Below are positions 15,776 to 23,713 of a DNA stretch of 32,642 bases, piece by piece. Both the position numbers and the translations under genes were made by a program. The stretch is from Methanomicrobiales archaeon HGW-Methanomicrobiales-2. Lineage in GTDB: Archaea > Halobacteriota > Methanomicrobia > Methanomicrobiales > Methanoculleaceae. The notes below the pieces were generated by a model, which did no database searches, was not told the origin of the DNA, and saw only the letters and a program-made list of their open reading frames with translations. The stretch lies in NCBI GenBank assembly GCA_002839645.1, contig PGYL01000040.1:1-32642 (forward strand). The letters are read 5' to 3'. Numbering within the stretch: the first letter of the stretch is position 1; every line of letters starts with the position of its first letter.

Positions 15776-16942
15776 TCACCCTCCCGGCCGGGTATCGCCG
15801 CTGGAGAGAATTCTCCTGTAGACATCAAGCGTCCTCTCCGTGACGACGCCCCACCGGAACTTCTCCATCACTTTCCTGCGGCCGGCCTTCCCGATTTTCT
15901 GCATGTAGGCCGGGTCGTCGATGAGGTGGCAGATCCCCCAGGCGATCGAGTCCGGCCGGACGGGGACCTTGATGCCGTTTACGAAATTATCGATATTCTC
16001 AGAGAGCCCCCCCACATCGGTCGCGACGACGCAGCGCTCCGCGCTCCAGGCCTCCGTGAGGACGAGCCCGAACGGTTCGTTTCTGCTCGGGATGGCGACG
16101 AGGTCGCAGGCGTTCAGGAGCCGGATGTGGTCCTCGTCGGAGACGTAGCCGAGGAACTGCACGGGAAGACCGTGCGCCATCCCCTCCAGGTAACTGCGCA
16201 TATCTCCGGTGCCGGCGAAGAGGAACTGCACGTCCCAGCGTTTGGCGAGGATCTCGGGTATGGCCTGCATCAGGAGGTCGGGCCCTTTCTGGTAGGTGAG
16301 GCGCCCGACGAAGAGGACGACGGGCGCGAGCGGGTGGATGCCGTAGCGTTTCTTCACCTCGCCCGGGTCGACCTGGGTATGATACGTGTCGGGGTCGATG
16401 CCGTTTGGGATGACGGTGACCTTCCATTCGGGGACGTTGTAGAGCCACATCACCTCGGTCTTCGTCGAGTTCGAGACGGTCGTGACTGCCTTTGCGATAT
16501 AGCCCCCGTACCACTCTTTGCCGGATATCTCCTGAAACTCCCACCAGCCCCCGAAGTTCCCCCCGTGCCGCCCGTACTCGGTGGAGTGGTAAGAAAGGAC
16601 GGTGTTTCGGTCGCGAAGGGCGTGCAGCGCCTCGACGAGGTGCCAGTCGTGGAAGTGCAGGATGTCAAACGGCGGGGCGTCATGGGCGCGAAACGCATCC
16701 ACGAGCATGTTGCTCATCGTCCTGCAGTACTCGACGATGTTGTCGCCGTAGGGAAGGCAGTAGTGGTAGTGGACAGTATTGATCGTCGCGTCGTCTCCCT
16801 CTCCCCGCGTGAAGAAGTGGACCTCGTGCCCCTTCCGGGCAAGGTTCTCGGCGAGGTGGGTCGCCGCCGGCGCAAGGCCGCCCACCTTGAACGTGGAGTG
16901 GAGCGACTCCCAGCAGAAGAATGCTAACTTAAGCGTTTCCAT
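15776..16942 (-). CDS. Glycogen synthase-like glycosyltransferase, GT4
   Basis: A 388-residue GT-B enzyme. The N-terminal KVGGLAPAATHLAENL (19-34) is the starch/glycogen synthase acceptor-side motif. FVGRLTYQKG (211-220) holds the phosphate-binding Arg and Lys, and the E-x7-E pair is E289/E297 in NEPFGLVLTEAW. It probably extends alpha-1,4-glucan from a nucleotide-activated glucose; ADP- or UDP-glucose cannot be told apart here, and no pyrophosphorylase is nearby. Its ATG overlaps the end of the GH57 amylase gene by 19 bp, with GAGGATC upstream. It sits directly before glgB, supporting a glycogen-building pair. Confidence 0.9.
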   Translation of the reverse strand: METLKLAFFCWESLHSTFKVGGLAPAATHLAENLARKGHEVHFFTRGEGDDATINTVHYHYCLPYGDNIVEYCRTMSNMLVDAFRAHDAPPFDILHFHDWHLVEALHALRDRNTVLSYHSTEYGRHGGNFGGWWEFQEISGKEWYGGYIAKAVTTVSNSTKTEVMWLYNVPEWKVTVIPNGIDPDTYHTQVDPGEVKKRYGIHPLAPVVLFVGRLTYQKGPDLLMQAIPEILAKRWDVQFLFAGTGDMRSYLEGMAHGLPVQFLGYVSDEDHIRLLNACDLVAIPSRNEPFGLVLTEAWSAERCVVATDVGGLSENIDNFVNGIKVPVRPDSIAWGICHLIDDPAYMQKIGKAGRRKVMEKFRWGVVTERTLDVYRRILSSGDTRPGG

Positions 16943-18378
16943 AACTTGTTGATCCTCTTCTGAATCATCGTTCGGAGCCTCCTGCGGTCGGAGATGCCCC
17001 AGATCTTCTCCGCCAGTTGCGTATCGCCGATGACCTGGGCGATCCAGCGGTTGAAGTCCTCCCGCTCCACGTGGTACCGGATAACATCGTCCGGGGCAAA
17101 CTCAAGCATATTTGCGAGTTCCTGAAGACTGTGGGCGGCGTACCCGGCCGGCCGGTCATACGACGAGAAGTAAAACGCCCTATCCGGGGGGACGCAACGG
17201 AGCGAGAGAGCGGCCTTGGGCGACCGGGCGATGGCTGCAGACCGCTCCTCGGCGTGCGAGAGGATCCGCATAAATGAGGCGAAGTAGTCGTAGGTCGCCT
17301 GGTGGCTGACGGCGTGGAGCGGTTTTCCGCACGAGGTCGAGCGCATGGCCATCCGGCGAATATGCTCGGTCTCAAGGAGGCAGCGCCAGATCTCGGCGTC
17401 TGTCACCAGGCCCCCGGCCTCCTCGAGCGCCTCGAGGGCGGACTGCTGCATGATGGTCCTCTGCCGGCCCGGCAAGCCGGTCGGGTCGCCGGTCTCCCCG
17501 ATCTCCTCGTGCGGTGGAAGCCGGGCGGCGTCTGAGGGGCGTATGGTCTCTATCCCTTCTGCGGCGAGGGCGGACGGGAGCGCACGCAGGAACTCGAGGA
17601 TGCCCGCCTCGGGGCCGATGAAGTCCCCGAAGATACGGTAGTCGAGGAAGAGCGTGATGCAGTCGCCGGGGGATACGGAGAGCCACCCCGCATACTGGTC
17701 GGCCATCAGCGGCCACTTGTCCCACCCCCGCCACGGGAACCGCACGGCGATATCGTCGGAGAGGTCGCAGTGGGTGACGAGGACCGGGAGGCCCCGGTAG
17801 GTGTAGGTGTGGTTTGGGTCCCTCTCAAGAGCGGGCCCCTCGCCTCCCTCGATGATGGCCGCACGAATTCCGGCCCCGGCAAGCGCCTCTGCGGTGGCCG
17901 GGGTGATCGGGTAGTCGGTATGCGCAAACGTGGTCGGCGTGACCGAGAAGTGCTCCTTCATCAGGTCCCGGTGCATGAGAAGTTCGTCCGTGAACTCCGT
18001 GAGGTCGGCGAACTGCCCGGCGACGCTGTGGTAATAGGTTCCGGCGAGGAGTTCGGCGTTTGGGTGGGTTGCCGCACGGGAGAGAAGTTCGAGCATCTCC
18101 GGGTACCACGCATCGAGGTTCTCCACCACCGTTCCGGATATCGCAAAGGCGCACGTAAACCCACTATCGAGGAGTTCGAGGAGGAGTTCCGTCGTCGGTC
18201 GGAAGGAGCGGTCGATGACCCCTCCCAGGTCTTCCTTCGCGTCCGGGTTAAAGTAACTCTCTTTTACGTTTCTCTTTCCCTTTACCAGATCAGGTAAAAA
18301 CCCGGGATTGAGATAGCAGGGATAGTGAATATCGAATCCCAGACAGACCTTCGGTGGATTTGAGCCCTCGCCCGTCAT
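16924..18378 (-). CDS. GH57 alpha-amylase-like protein
   Basis: A 484-residue protein of the archaeal GH57 alpha-amylase group (MJ1611-like). Seen: LGFDIHYPCYLNPGF (13-27), AISGTVVENL, GTYYHSV, AIIEGGEGP and LFLDYRIFGDFIG. In relatives the last motif is usually DYETFGEH; here Asp is kept but the Glu and His of that motif are replaced, so activity may be altered. The role would be breakdown or trimming of intracellular glucan. It is first in the operon. There is no ribosome binding site; the TATA box 26 bp upstream of the ATG indicates a leaderless start. Confidence 0.88.
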   Translation of the reverse strand: MTGEGSNPPKVCLGFDIHYPCYLNPGFLPDLVKGKRNVKESYFNPDAKEDLGGVIDRSFRPTTELLLELLDSGFTCAFAISGTVVENLDAWYPEMLELLSRAATHPNAELLAGTYYHSVAGQFADLTEFTDELLMHRDLMKEHFSVTPTTFAHTDYPITPATAEALAGAGIRAAIIEGGEGPALERDPNHTYTYRGLPVLVTHCDLSDDIAVRFPWRGWDKWPLMADQYAGWLSVSPGDCITLFLDYRIFGDFIGPEAGILEFLRALPSALAAEGIETIRPSDAARLPPHEEIGETGDPTGLPGRQRTIMQQSALEALEEAGGLVTDAEIWRCLLETEHIRRMAMRSTSCGKPLHAVSHQATYDYFASFMRILSHAEERSAAIARSPKAALSLRCVPPDRAFYFSSYDRPAGYAAHSLQELANMLEFAPDDVIRYHVEREDFNRWIAQVIGDTQLAEKIWGISDRRRLRTMIQKRINKLWKRLS

Positions 18379-18398
18379 CGGTGGTAGATGGCGTTTTC

Positions 18399-18408
18399 CG
18401 TATATAAA
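18399..18408 (-). promoter_or_regulatory. Promoter of the glucan operon
   Basis: Minus-strand TTTATATA centred near 18,404 lies about 26 bp from the ATG at 18,378, predicting transcription starting at or within 2 nt of the start codon. It would drive GH57 amylase, GT4 synthase, glgB, GH57-DUF3536 and malQ as one transcript. Confidence 0.7.
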
Positions 18409-18717
18409 TGTCGTCGACGTGGAATACCCGCTGACCCTCAGGCCTTTTCCGTGCTCCGATACACGGGAAATTGGCAGCCGTCATCCCCGGAGCGGATCGA
18501 GGCATCCCGGCGCCTGCACGGAGAGCAAAACGACGGGATGCTCCGCATTACCGGCCGTCTTCGCATATCCGGATGGGGCTGCATCCCGCGATCCTGCCGC
18601 AATGCTCGACCGCCGGCACGGCCCCCCCGTTTTCGAGAGCTTCAGGCCCTCGAACAAAAAGGCTTTGTGACTTATTGCACATATTAACACTACAGCGGTG
18701 GCGAAGCGGACTAAGGG
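18409..18717. other. Non-coding stretch before the HTH/DUF1016 remnants
   Basis: No gene is supported. The open frame that runs through here into the DUF1016 remnant has no start signal and no family similarity before about 18,718. Confidence 0.5.
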
Positions 18718-18800
18718 CGGAATATACAGTTAATGTATTGCTAAAAATCTGTGATGCCCTCAACTGCGATTTTGCCGACATAACGAATTTCGCCAGAAGC
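18718..18800 (+). pseudogene. 3' remnant of an XRE-type HTH regulator gene
   Basis: The translation EYTVNVLLKICDALNCDFAD followed by ITNF is the C-terminal half of an HTH_26/Cro-like domain (relatives have L..ICKALDCDIGDI). The DNA-binding first half and a start codon are missing. It has no stop before the DUF1016 gene and lies in the same frame. The composition is more AT-rich than the neighbourhood, suggesting acquired DNA. Confidence 0.6.
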
Positions 18801-18827
18801 AAGCATAAGTCTAAAGAGGAGGCCGCC

Positions 18828-19247
18828 ATGGTGAACGAGCGCAATGATAGCATACAACCCCCAGTTACGGGCGAGTTGAATACAAGCATCTATCGAGGTA
18901 TCCGCAATACCCTTGCGGAAGCACGGTCAAAAGCCTATTCTGCTGTTAATTCCGCTATGGTTGAGGCTTACTGGGAGATCGGGCGGCAGATAGATGAAGC
19001 CGTTGGTGAACGCGCCGAATATGGAAAAGGTCTGCTGAGATATCTGGCGGGGCAGTTGACTTCAGAGTTTGGTAAAGGCTTTGATGAAAGCAGTTTACGC
19101 CGAATGCGTCAATTTTTCAAGACATTTCCAATTCGTGCCACAGTGTGGCACGAATTGAGTTGGTCGCACTATCGCCTGCTTATGAAGATTTACAGATCCC
19201 GAAAGATGATTCAACTGTTAACGATGTCCTCCAATATTACTGCATAA
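18828..19247 (+). pseudogene. Truncated DUF1016 (YhcG-like) nuclease gene
   Basis: 139 residues against about 340-380 in full-length relatives. Residues about 18-120 are the DUF1016 N-terminal domain (NSAMVEAYWEIGRQIDEAVG, YGKGLLRYLAGQL, FDESSLRRMRQFF, WHELSWSHYRLLM). The C-terminal PD-(D/E)XK nuclease domain is absent: after SHYRLLMKI the frame gives unrelated residues and stops. In another frame the DNA just after reads DDSTVNDVLQYY and ends at about 19,288, perhaps the end of an unidentified gene joined by deletion. GAGGAGG at 18,816 is a perfect ribosome binding site, so the fragment may still be translated. YhcG-type proteins occur in mobile and defence contexts. Confidence 0.8.
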
Positions 19248-19412
19248 AGCGGTATAACGAAATACCTGAGTTAGTCGCTGAAGATTGAGCTTGTTTAATC
19301 TCACCGACTTTATGAGAAAAATAATTTGGTCCCTGACCTTATGAACAAAGTCGCCCCCACCACAACATTCTAAAGAGACCTCTCCCGATCACCCTCCCGG
19401 GAGTGTGACCGC

Positions 19413-21713
19413 ATGGACTACCTGGAGGAGTTTCCCGTTCTCGTCATCGACGACGAACTGCATTCGGATACCGCAGAAGGCCGGGCGTCGCGGGAGATCG
19501 TGAAAGAACTCAAAGACGACGATTTTCCCGTAATCGAGGCGTTGACGGCCCGTGACGGGGTCCATGCATTCCTCTCGCACCCCCATGTGAGCTGCATCGT
19601 CATCGACTGGGAACTCACCCCCGAGGCCTCAGACGGTATGCTCACCGCGCAAGACGTCATCACCCTTATCCGGGAGAGGAACCCGAAGGTCCCGATCTTT
19701 TTAAACACCGAGAAACTGGCGATCTCCGCCATACCCCTCTCCGTCATATCCCGGATCGACGGCTACATCTGGAAACTCGAGGACACCCCCGGCTTCATCG
19801 CCGGCCACATCAAGCGGGCGGCGAAGAACTACCTTGCCGACGTCCTCCCCCCGTTCTTCCAGGGGCTGATGGACTACGTCGAGGAGTACCGCTACTCCTG
19901 GCACACGCCGGGCCATATGGGCGGCGTCGCGTTCCTGAAAAGCGCCGCAGGCCGGATATTTTACAACTTCTTCGGCGAGAACGCTCTGCGGGCCGATCTC
20001 TCGGCCTCGGTGCCGGAACTCGGCTCGCTCCAGGAACATTCCGGCGCCGTCGGGGAGGCGGAGCGGAAAGCAGCGGAGATCTTTTGGGCCGACCGGACCT
20101 ACTTCGTCACCGGCGGCACGTCGGCCGCAAACAAGATCGTCTGGCTTTCGACCGTCACCCCCGGCGACATCGTCCTCGTCGACCGGAACTGCCACAAATC
20201 CGTAATGCATGCGATCATCATGACCGGGGCAGTCCCCGTCTACCTCATACCGGCCCGGAACGAGTACGGGATCATCGGGCCGATCCACAGCCGCGAGTTC
20301 CATCCCGGGGTGATCAGGGAGAAGGTCCGGGACTGTCCGCTGATAAAGGACCCTGCAGCACAGACGGTCAGGATGGCCGTGATCACGAACTCCACGTATG
20401 ACGGGATCTGCTACAGCGCAGAGAGGATCGAGGAGCAGTTGCGGGATGTGGTTCCCTACCTTCACTTCGACGAGGCATGGTTCGGCTATGCCAGGTTCCA
20501 CCCCCTCTATGCCGGACGGTTCGGGATGCACATAACGGATACGGTCGGCCCGACGGTCTTTGCCACCCAGTCGACCCATAAAGTCCTCGCTGCCTTCTCG
20601 CAGGGCTCGATGCTCCACGTCAGGCAGGGCCGGGGGGCCGTCGACCACTCGCGGTTCAACGAGGCGTTCATGATGTTCACCTCCACCTCGCCCCAGTACA
20701 CCATCATAGCGTCGCTGGACGTCGCCGCCAGGATGATGGCCGGGCACTCGGGGAAGTTCCTCATCGAGGAGGCGATCGAGGAGGCAATAGTCTTTAGAAA
20801 GAAGATGGTGACGGTGGCCGAAGAGATCCGGACCGGCCCCTTCCCCGAGGAGGACTACTGGTGGTTCACCGTCTGGCAGCCCGACTGCATCATGGATGCG
20901 GAGGCGGAGCGGCCGCTCGGTGAGGCGGACGATGCGCTCCTCCGGGACCACGCCGGGTGCTGGCTCTTAAACCCTCAGGATACGTGGCACGGCTTTGACG
21001 GCATCGAGGAGGGCTACGCCATGCTCGACCCCATCAAGGTGACCATCCTCACTCCCGGGGTCCGGCCGGGCGGGAGGATGGATGACCGGGGGATACCGGC
21101 GGCCGTCGTCACGACGTACCTCCGGGAGAGCGGGATCGTCGTCGAGAAGACCGGGTACTACTCGTTTTTGGTCCTCTTCACGCTCGGGATCACCAGGGGC
21201 AAGTCCGGGACGCTGCTCGCGGAGCTCTTCCGGTTCAAGGCGCTCTACGACGGCAACAGCCCGCTTGAGGAGGTCTTCCCCGACCTCGTGCGGAAGCATC
21301 CGGCCCGGTATGCCGGCCGTGGGCTCGCCGACCTCTGCCGGGAGATGCACGACTACCTGCGGGACAGGTCGATCACCGACGTCGTCCGGAACGTCTATGC
21401 AACGCTGCCGGAACCGGCGATGACGCCGGCGGAGGCCTACCGCCACCTGGTGCGGGGCGAGGTGACGGCGGTGCCCGCGAACGACCTCAAGGGGAGGACG
21501 GTCGCGGTGATGGTCGTGCCCTATCCGCCTGGTATTCCCGTCATCATGCCGGGTGAGCGGTGCGGCCCGGCTACGCAGGCGATCGTGGATTACCTCGCAT
21601 CGTCCCAGGAGTTCGATACCCTCTTTCCAGGGTTTGAGAACGAGATGCACGGGGTGGACGTCGTGACGAGGGATGGGCGGCGGGTCTACTACGTCTACTG
21701 CGTCGGGGAGTGA
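19413..21713 (+). CDS. Orn/Lys/Arg-type decarboxylase with receiver-like N-terminal domain
   Basis: A 766-residue fold-type I pyridoxal phosphate enzyme of the AdiA/CadA/SpeC family. Residues 1-140 are the receiver-like wing domain (LVIDDE at 10-15, CIVIDW with D65). The core has HTPGHMGG (164-171), GGTSAANK (234-241), D353 in HFDEAW and the cofactor lysine K390 in ATQSTHKVLAAFSQG. The C-terminal domain follows. It decarboxylates a basic amino acid to a polyamine or agmatine; which substrate cannot be decided by eye. GGGAGTGTGA precedes the ATG. Its 3' end overlaps the convergent MFS gene by 19 bp. Confidence 0.92.
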   Translation: MDYLEEFPVLVIDDELHSDTAEGRASREIVKELKDDDFPVIEALTARDGVHAFLSHPHVSCIVIDWELTPEASDGMLTAQDVITLIRERNPKVPIFLNTEKLAISAIPLSVISRIDGYIWKLEDTPGFIAGHIKRAAKNYLADVLPPFFQGLMDYVEEYRYSWHTPGHMGGVAFLKSAAGRIFYNFFGENALRADLSASVPELGSLQEHSGAVGEAERKAAEIFWADRTYFVTGGTSAANKIVWLSTVTPGDIVLVDRNCHKSVMHAIIMTGAVPVYLIPARNEYGIIGPIHSREFHPGVIREKVRDCPLIKDPAAQTVRMAVITNSTYDGICYSAERIEEQLRDVVPYLHFDEAWFGYARFHPLYAGRFGMHITDTVGPTVFATQSTHKVLAAFSQGSMLHVRQGRGAVDHSRFNEAFMMFTSTSPQYTIIASLDVAARMMAGHSGKFLIEEAIEEAIVFRKKMVTVAEEIRTGPFPEEDYWWFTVWQPDCIMDAEAERPLGEADDALLRDHAGCWLLNPQDTWHGFDGIEEGYAMLDPIKVTILTPGVRPGGRMDDRGIPAAVVTTYLRESGIVVEKTGYYSFLVLFTLGITRGKSGTLLAELFRFKALYDGNSPLEEVFPDLVRKHPARYAGRGLADLCREMHDYLRDRSITDVVRNVYATLPEPAMTPAEAYRHLVRGEVTAVPANDLKGRTVAVMVVPYPPGIPVIMPGERCGPATQAIVDYLASSQEFDTLFPGFENEMHGVDVVTRDGRRVYYVYCVGE

Positions 21714-23077
21714 GGGCCGGCGAGCGAGGCGAAGATGCCCACAGTGCAGAGGACGGCAGAGATGACGAACACCACCTGGAGGCTTGTCATGAAGGGCTCC
21801 TGGACTTCCGGCCCGATCCGGGTGGTGCCGATGAAGAGGGCGAACGTGACCGTGGCAACGCCGAGCGAGAACATCATCCCCGTCGTCCGCATGGTGGCGA
21901 GCATCCCGGAGGCGAGGCCGTAGAGGGACCGGTCGACCGAACTCATGATGGCGTTCGTGTTCGGGGAGGAGAAGAGGGCGAACCCGAACCCGAGGAGGAC
22001 GAGGCATGCGATGATGTACGCCATCGGGGTGGTTGGGGAAAGAAGCGTGAGGAGGGCGAGGCCGACGGCGGTGAGCCCCATCCCTGCCGAGGCGATGTAC
22101 CGGGGCTCGACCCGGTCGGAGAGTCTCCCGGCCGGGGTGGCAAAGAGCGCCTGGACGACCGGCTGCGTGATCAGGACGAGCCCCGCGGTGCCGGGGTCGA
22201 GCCCCCGGACGACCTGGAGGTAGAGGGAGAGGAGGAACCCGACGGCAAACGTCGCGCCGTAGTTGATCAAGGCGGCGAGGTTTGAGAAGGCGAACGTCCG
22301 GTTCGATGTGAGGAGCCGGATGTTGAGGACCGGGCTTTCCACCCTCGTCTCCCAGACGTAGAAGACCGCCGAGAGCGCCACGCCGGCGATGATTGCTGCA
22401 ACGCCGATGGGGTCGGGGATGTTTGAGAACCCATACATCACGGCAAAGAGCATCGCGCCGTAGAAGACCGACCCGACGATATCAAACCGTTTTCCGCATG
22501 CGTCGGCCCACTCCCCGGCAAGGTGGCGTCGGATCATGAAGACGATGTAGATGCCGAGCGGGATGTTGGTGAGGAAGATGCTTCTCCAGGTGAGGAACTC
22601 GGTGAGGAAGCCGCCGAGCAGCGGCCCGATGGAGAGGCCGATGTAGACGGCGGTGACGTTGATCCCGAGCGCCCGCCCGCGCTCTTCGGGGGGGAAGACC
22701 GACGTGATCATGGCGATGCCGGTGCCGTAGATCATGGCGCTCCCAACACCCTCGAGGAACCGGAAGAGGATGAGCATGAGCCCCGACGTCGCGAGCGCGG
22801 AGAGCAGGGCCGATGCGGTGAAGACGACCACGCCGATGGTGAAGACGAGTTTGCGCCCGTAGATGTCGGCGCACCGCCCGAGCGGGACGAGGAAGATCGC
22901 GGTCGCGAGGAGGTATGACGAGGCCACGAGGCTGAGCGAGACGGCGTCCAGGCCAAACTCGGCGGCGATGGACGGGAGCGCGATGTTCACCGCCGAGCCC
23001 ATGAACGGGGTGAGGAACGCGGCGAGGGTGGCGATGATGAGGACGGTCCGGCGCTCGACGACATCGGGAGTGGGCAT
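21695..23077 (-). CDS. MFS drug/solute exporter, DHA2-like
   Basis: A 460-residue, highly hydrophobic protein with about 12-14 transmembrane segments. Family marks are NIALPSIAAEF after the first helix, the loop 2-3 motif GRCADIYGRK, and the antiporter motif IGPLLGGFLTEFLTWRSIF with LTNIPLG typical of DHA2 (EmrB/QacA-type) exporters. It probably exports a small molecule by proton exchange; the substrate is unknown. It converges with the decarboxylase gene, so the two are not co-transcribed, though polyamine export is conceivable. AAAGGAAC upstream is a weak ribosome binding site. Confidence 0.9.
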   Translation of the reverse strand: MPTPDVVERRTVLIIATLAAFLTPFMGSAVNIALPSIAAEFGLDAVSLSLVASSYLLATAIFLVPLGRCADIYGRKLVFTIGVVVFTASALLSALATSGLMLILFRFLEGVGSAMIYGTGIAMITSVFPPEERGRALGINVTAVYIGLSIGPLLGGFLTEFLTWRSIFLTNIPLGIYIVFMIRRHLAGEWADACGKRFDIVGSVFYGAMLFAVMYGFSNIPDPIGVAAIIAGVALSAVFYVWETRVESPVLNIRLLTSNRTFAFSNLAALINYGATFAVGFLLSLYLQVVRGLDPGTAGLVLITQPVVQALFATPAGRLSDRVEPRYIASAGMGLTAVGLALLTLLSPTTPMAYIIACLVLLGFGFALFSSPNTNAIMSSVDRSLYGLASGMLATMRTTGMMFSLGVATVTFALFIGTTRIGPEVQEPFMTSLQVVFVISAVLCTVGIFASLAGPHSPTQ

Positions 23078-23358
23078 GGGGGTTCCTTTCTGTTGTACTG
23101 GGATTGGCGGCGGTTGGGGAAAAAGGGTTGTGATACGGCGCGTTCCTGGGCCCGGTTGTTAAGTGGCTTGCCTTTAGAATTCGCGCTCTGGGAAGGGCAT
23201 TAGCCGGGTGCAGATGCGAATGTGGCGATCATTGGCCTGACTGACGGAGATGCGGGAGCTCTCCGGCAGAGGCATTTTGGGTGACCTCCAGGGCAGGGCA
23301 AGCATTTTTGAAGGAGAAATAGTCGGATAGGCAGAAGTTGCCATAAATCCTGATCTAG
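23078..23358. other. Non-coding region upstream of the MFS gene
   Basis: No gene is supported. It should hold the MFS promoter; no convincing TATA box was found. It leads into the dispersed repeat copy 2. Confidence 0.4.
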
Positions 23359-23528
23359 TGGACCGTGGGACTATCGCCACTGGGGAAGGGGCTGACGGGG
23401 AGGGGGCATGCCCCCTCCCCTGTCTCTACCTTATACTCGGACATCTGTAACCCCCACCCCGCCCGCGCTCCGCGCTCCTCCCCCGCCCCCGGGGGCGGGG
23501 GCAGTGCGTGGCGATATGCGACCGGCCG
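23359..23528 (+). repeat. GC-rich structured repeat, copy 2
   Basis: The left end (TGGACCGTGGGACTATCGCC) matches copy 1 with two changes. The right end TGGCGATATGCGACCGG is diverged, so only about 9 bp of the terminal inverted repeat still pair. The internal hairpins are GGGGAGGGGG/CCCCCTCCCC (23,397-23,420), GCGC-TCC-GCGC (23,465-23,475, both arms changed relative to GGCC in copies 1 and 3) and CCCCCGCCCC/GGGGGCGGGGG. The CTGTCTCTA box is present. It lies about 185 bp past the 3' end of the flavoprotein gene at 23,714. Confidence 0.88.
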
Positions 23529-23569
23529 AAAGACGAGAGCACGAGCACCGAAGAACGATGTTTCTGCAG

Positions 23570-23625
23570 AAGCGGAGTTTAAGCACCGGAGGTGCGAGGT
23601 GCGCAGTTCGATGGAAATCCGTTGA
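23570..23625 (+). repeat. Accessory module beside repeat copy 2
   Basis: GCGGAGTTTAAGCACCGG followed by AGGTGCGAGG matches a stretch inserted inside copy 1 (9,921-9,948) with about three changes. The following CGATGGAAATCCGT recurs just after copy 3 (26,967-26,980). The repeat family is therefore modular, with pieces found inside or outside the core. Confidence 0.65.
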
Positions 23626-23713
23626 TGGCCAGTCTGAACACCAAACAGCGTTAAACGGTCTCATATCAGCCCCGGGCACCATCAGCCCCGGGGCCAACCC
23701 CGAAAAAAAGGAA

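Noticed and set aside
18471-18827. The long upstream extension of the DUF1016 remnant as one 258-residue protein
   Set aside because: The first 80 residues are low-complexity without start signals, and a perfect ribosome binding site precedes the ATG at 18,828.
19701-20951. A 416-residue minus-strand open frame opposite the decarboxylase
   Set aside because: Antisense to the conserved decarboxylase core, no start signals or family match.
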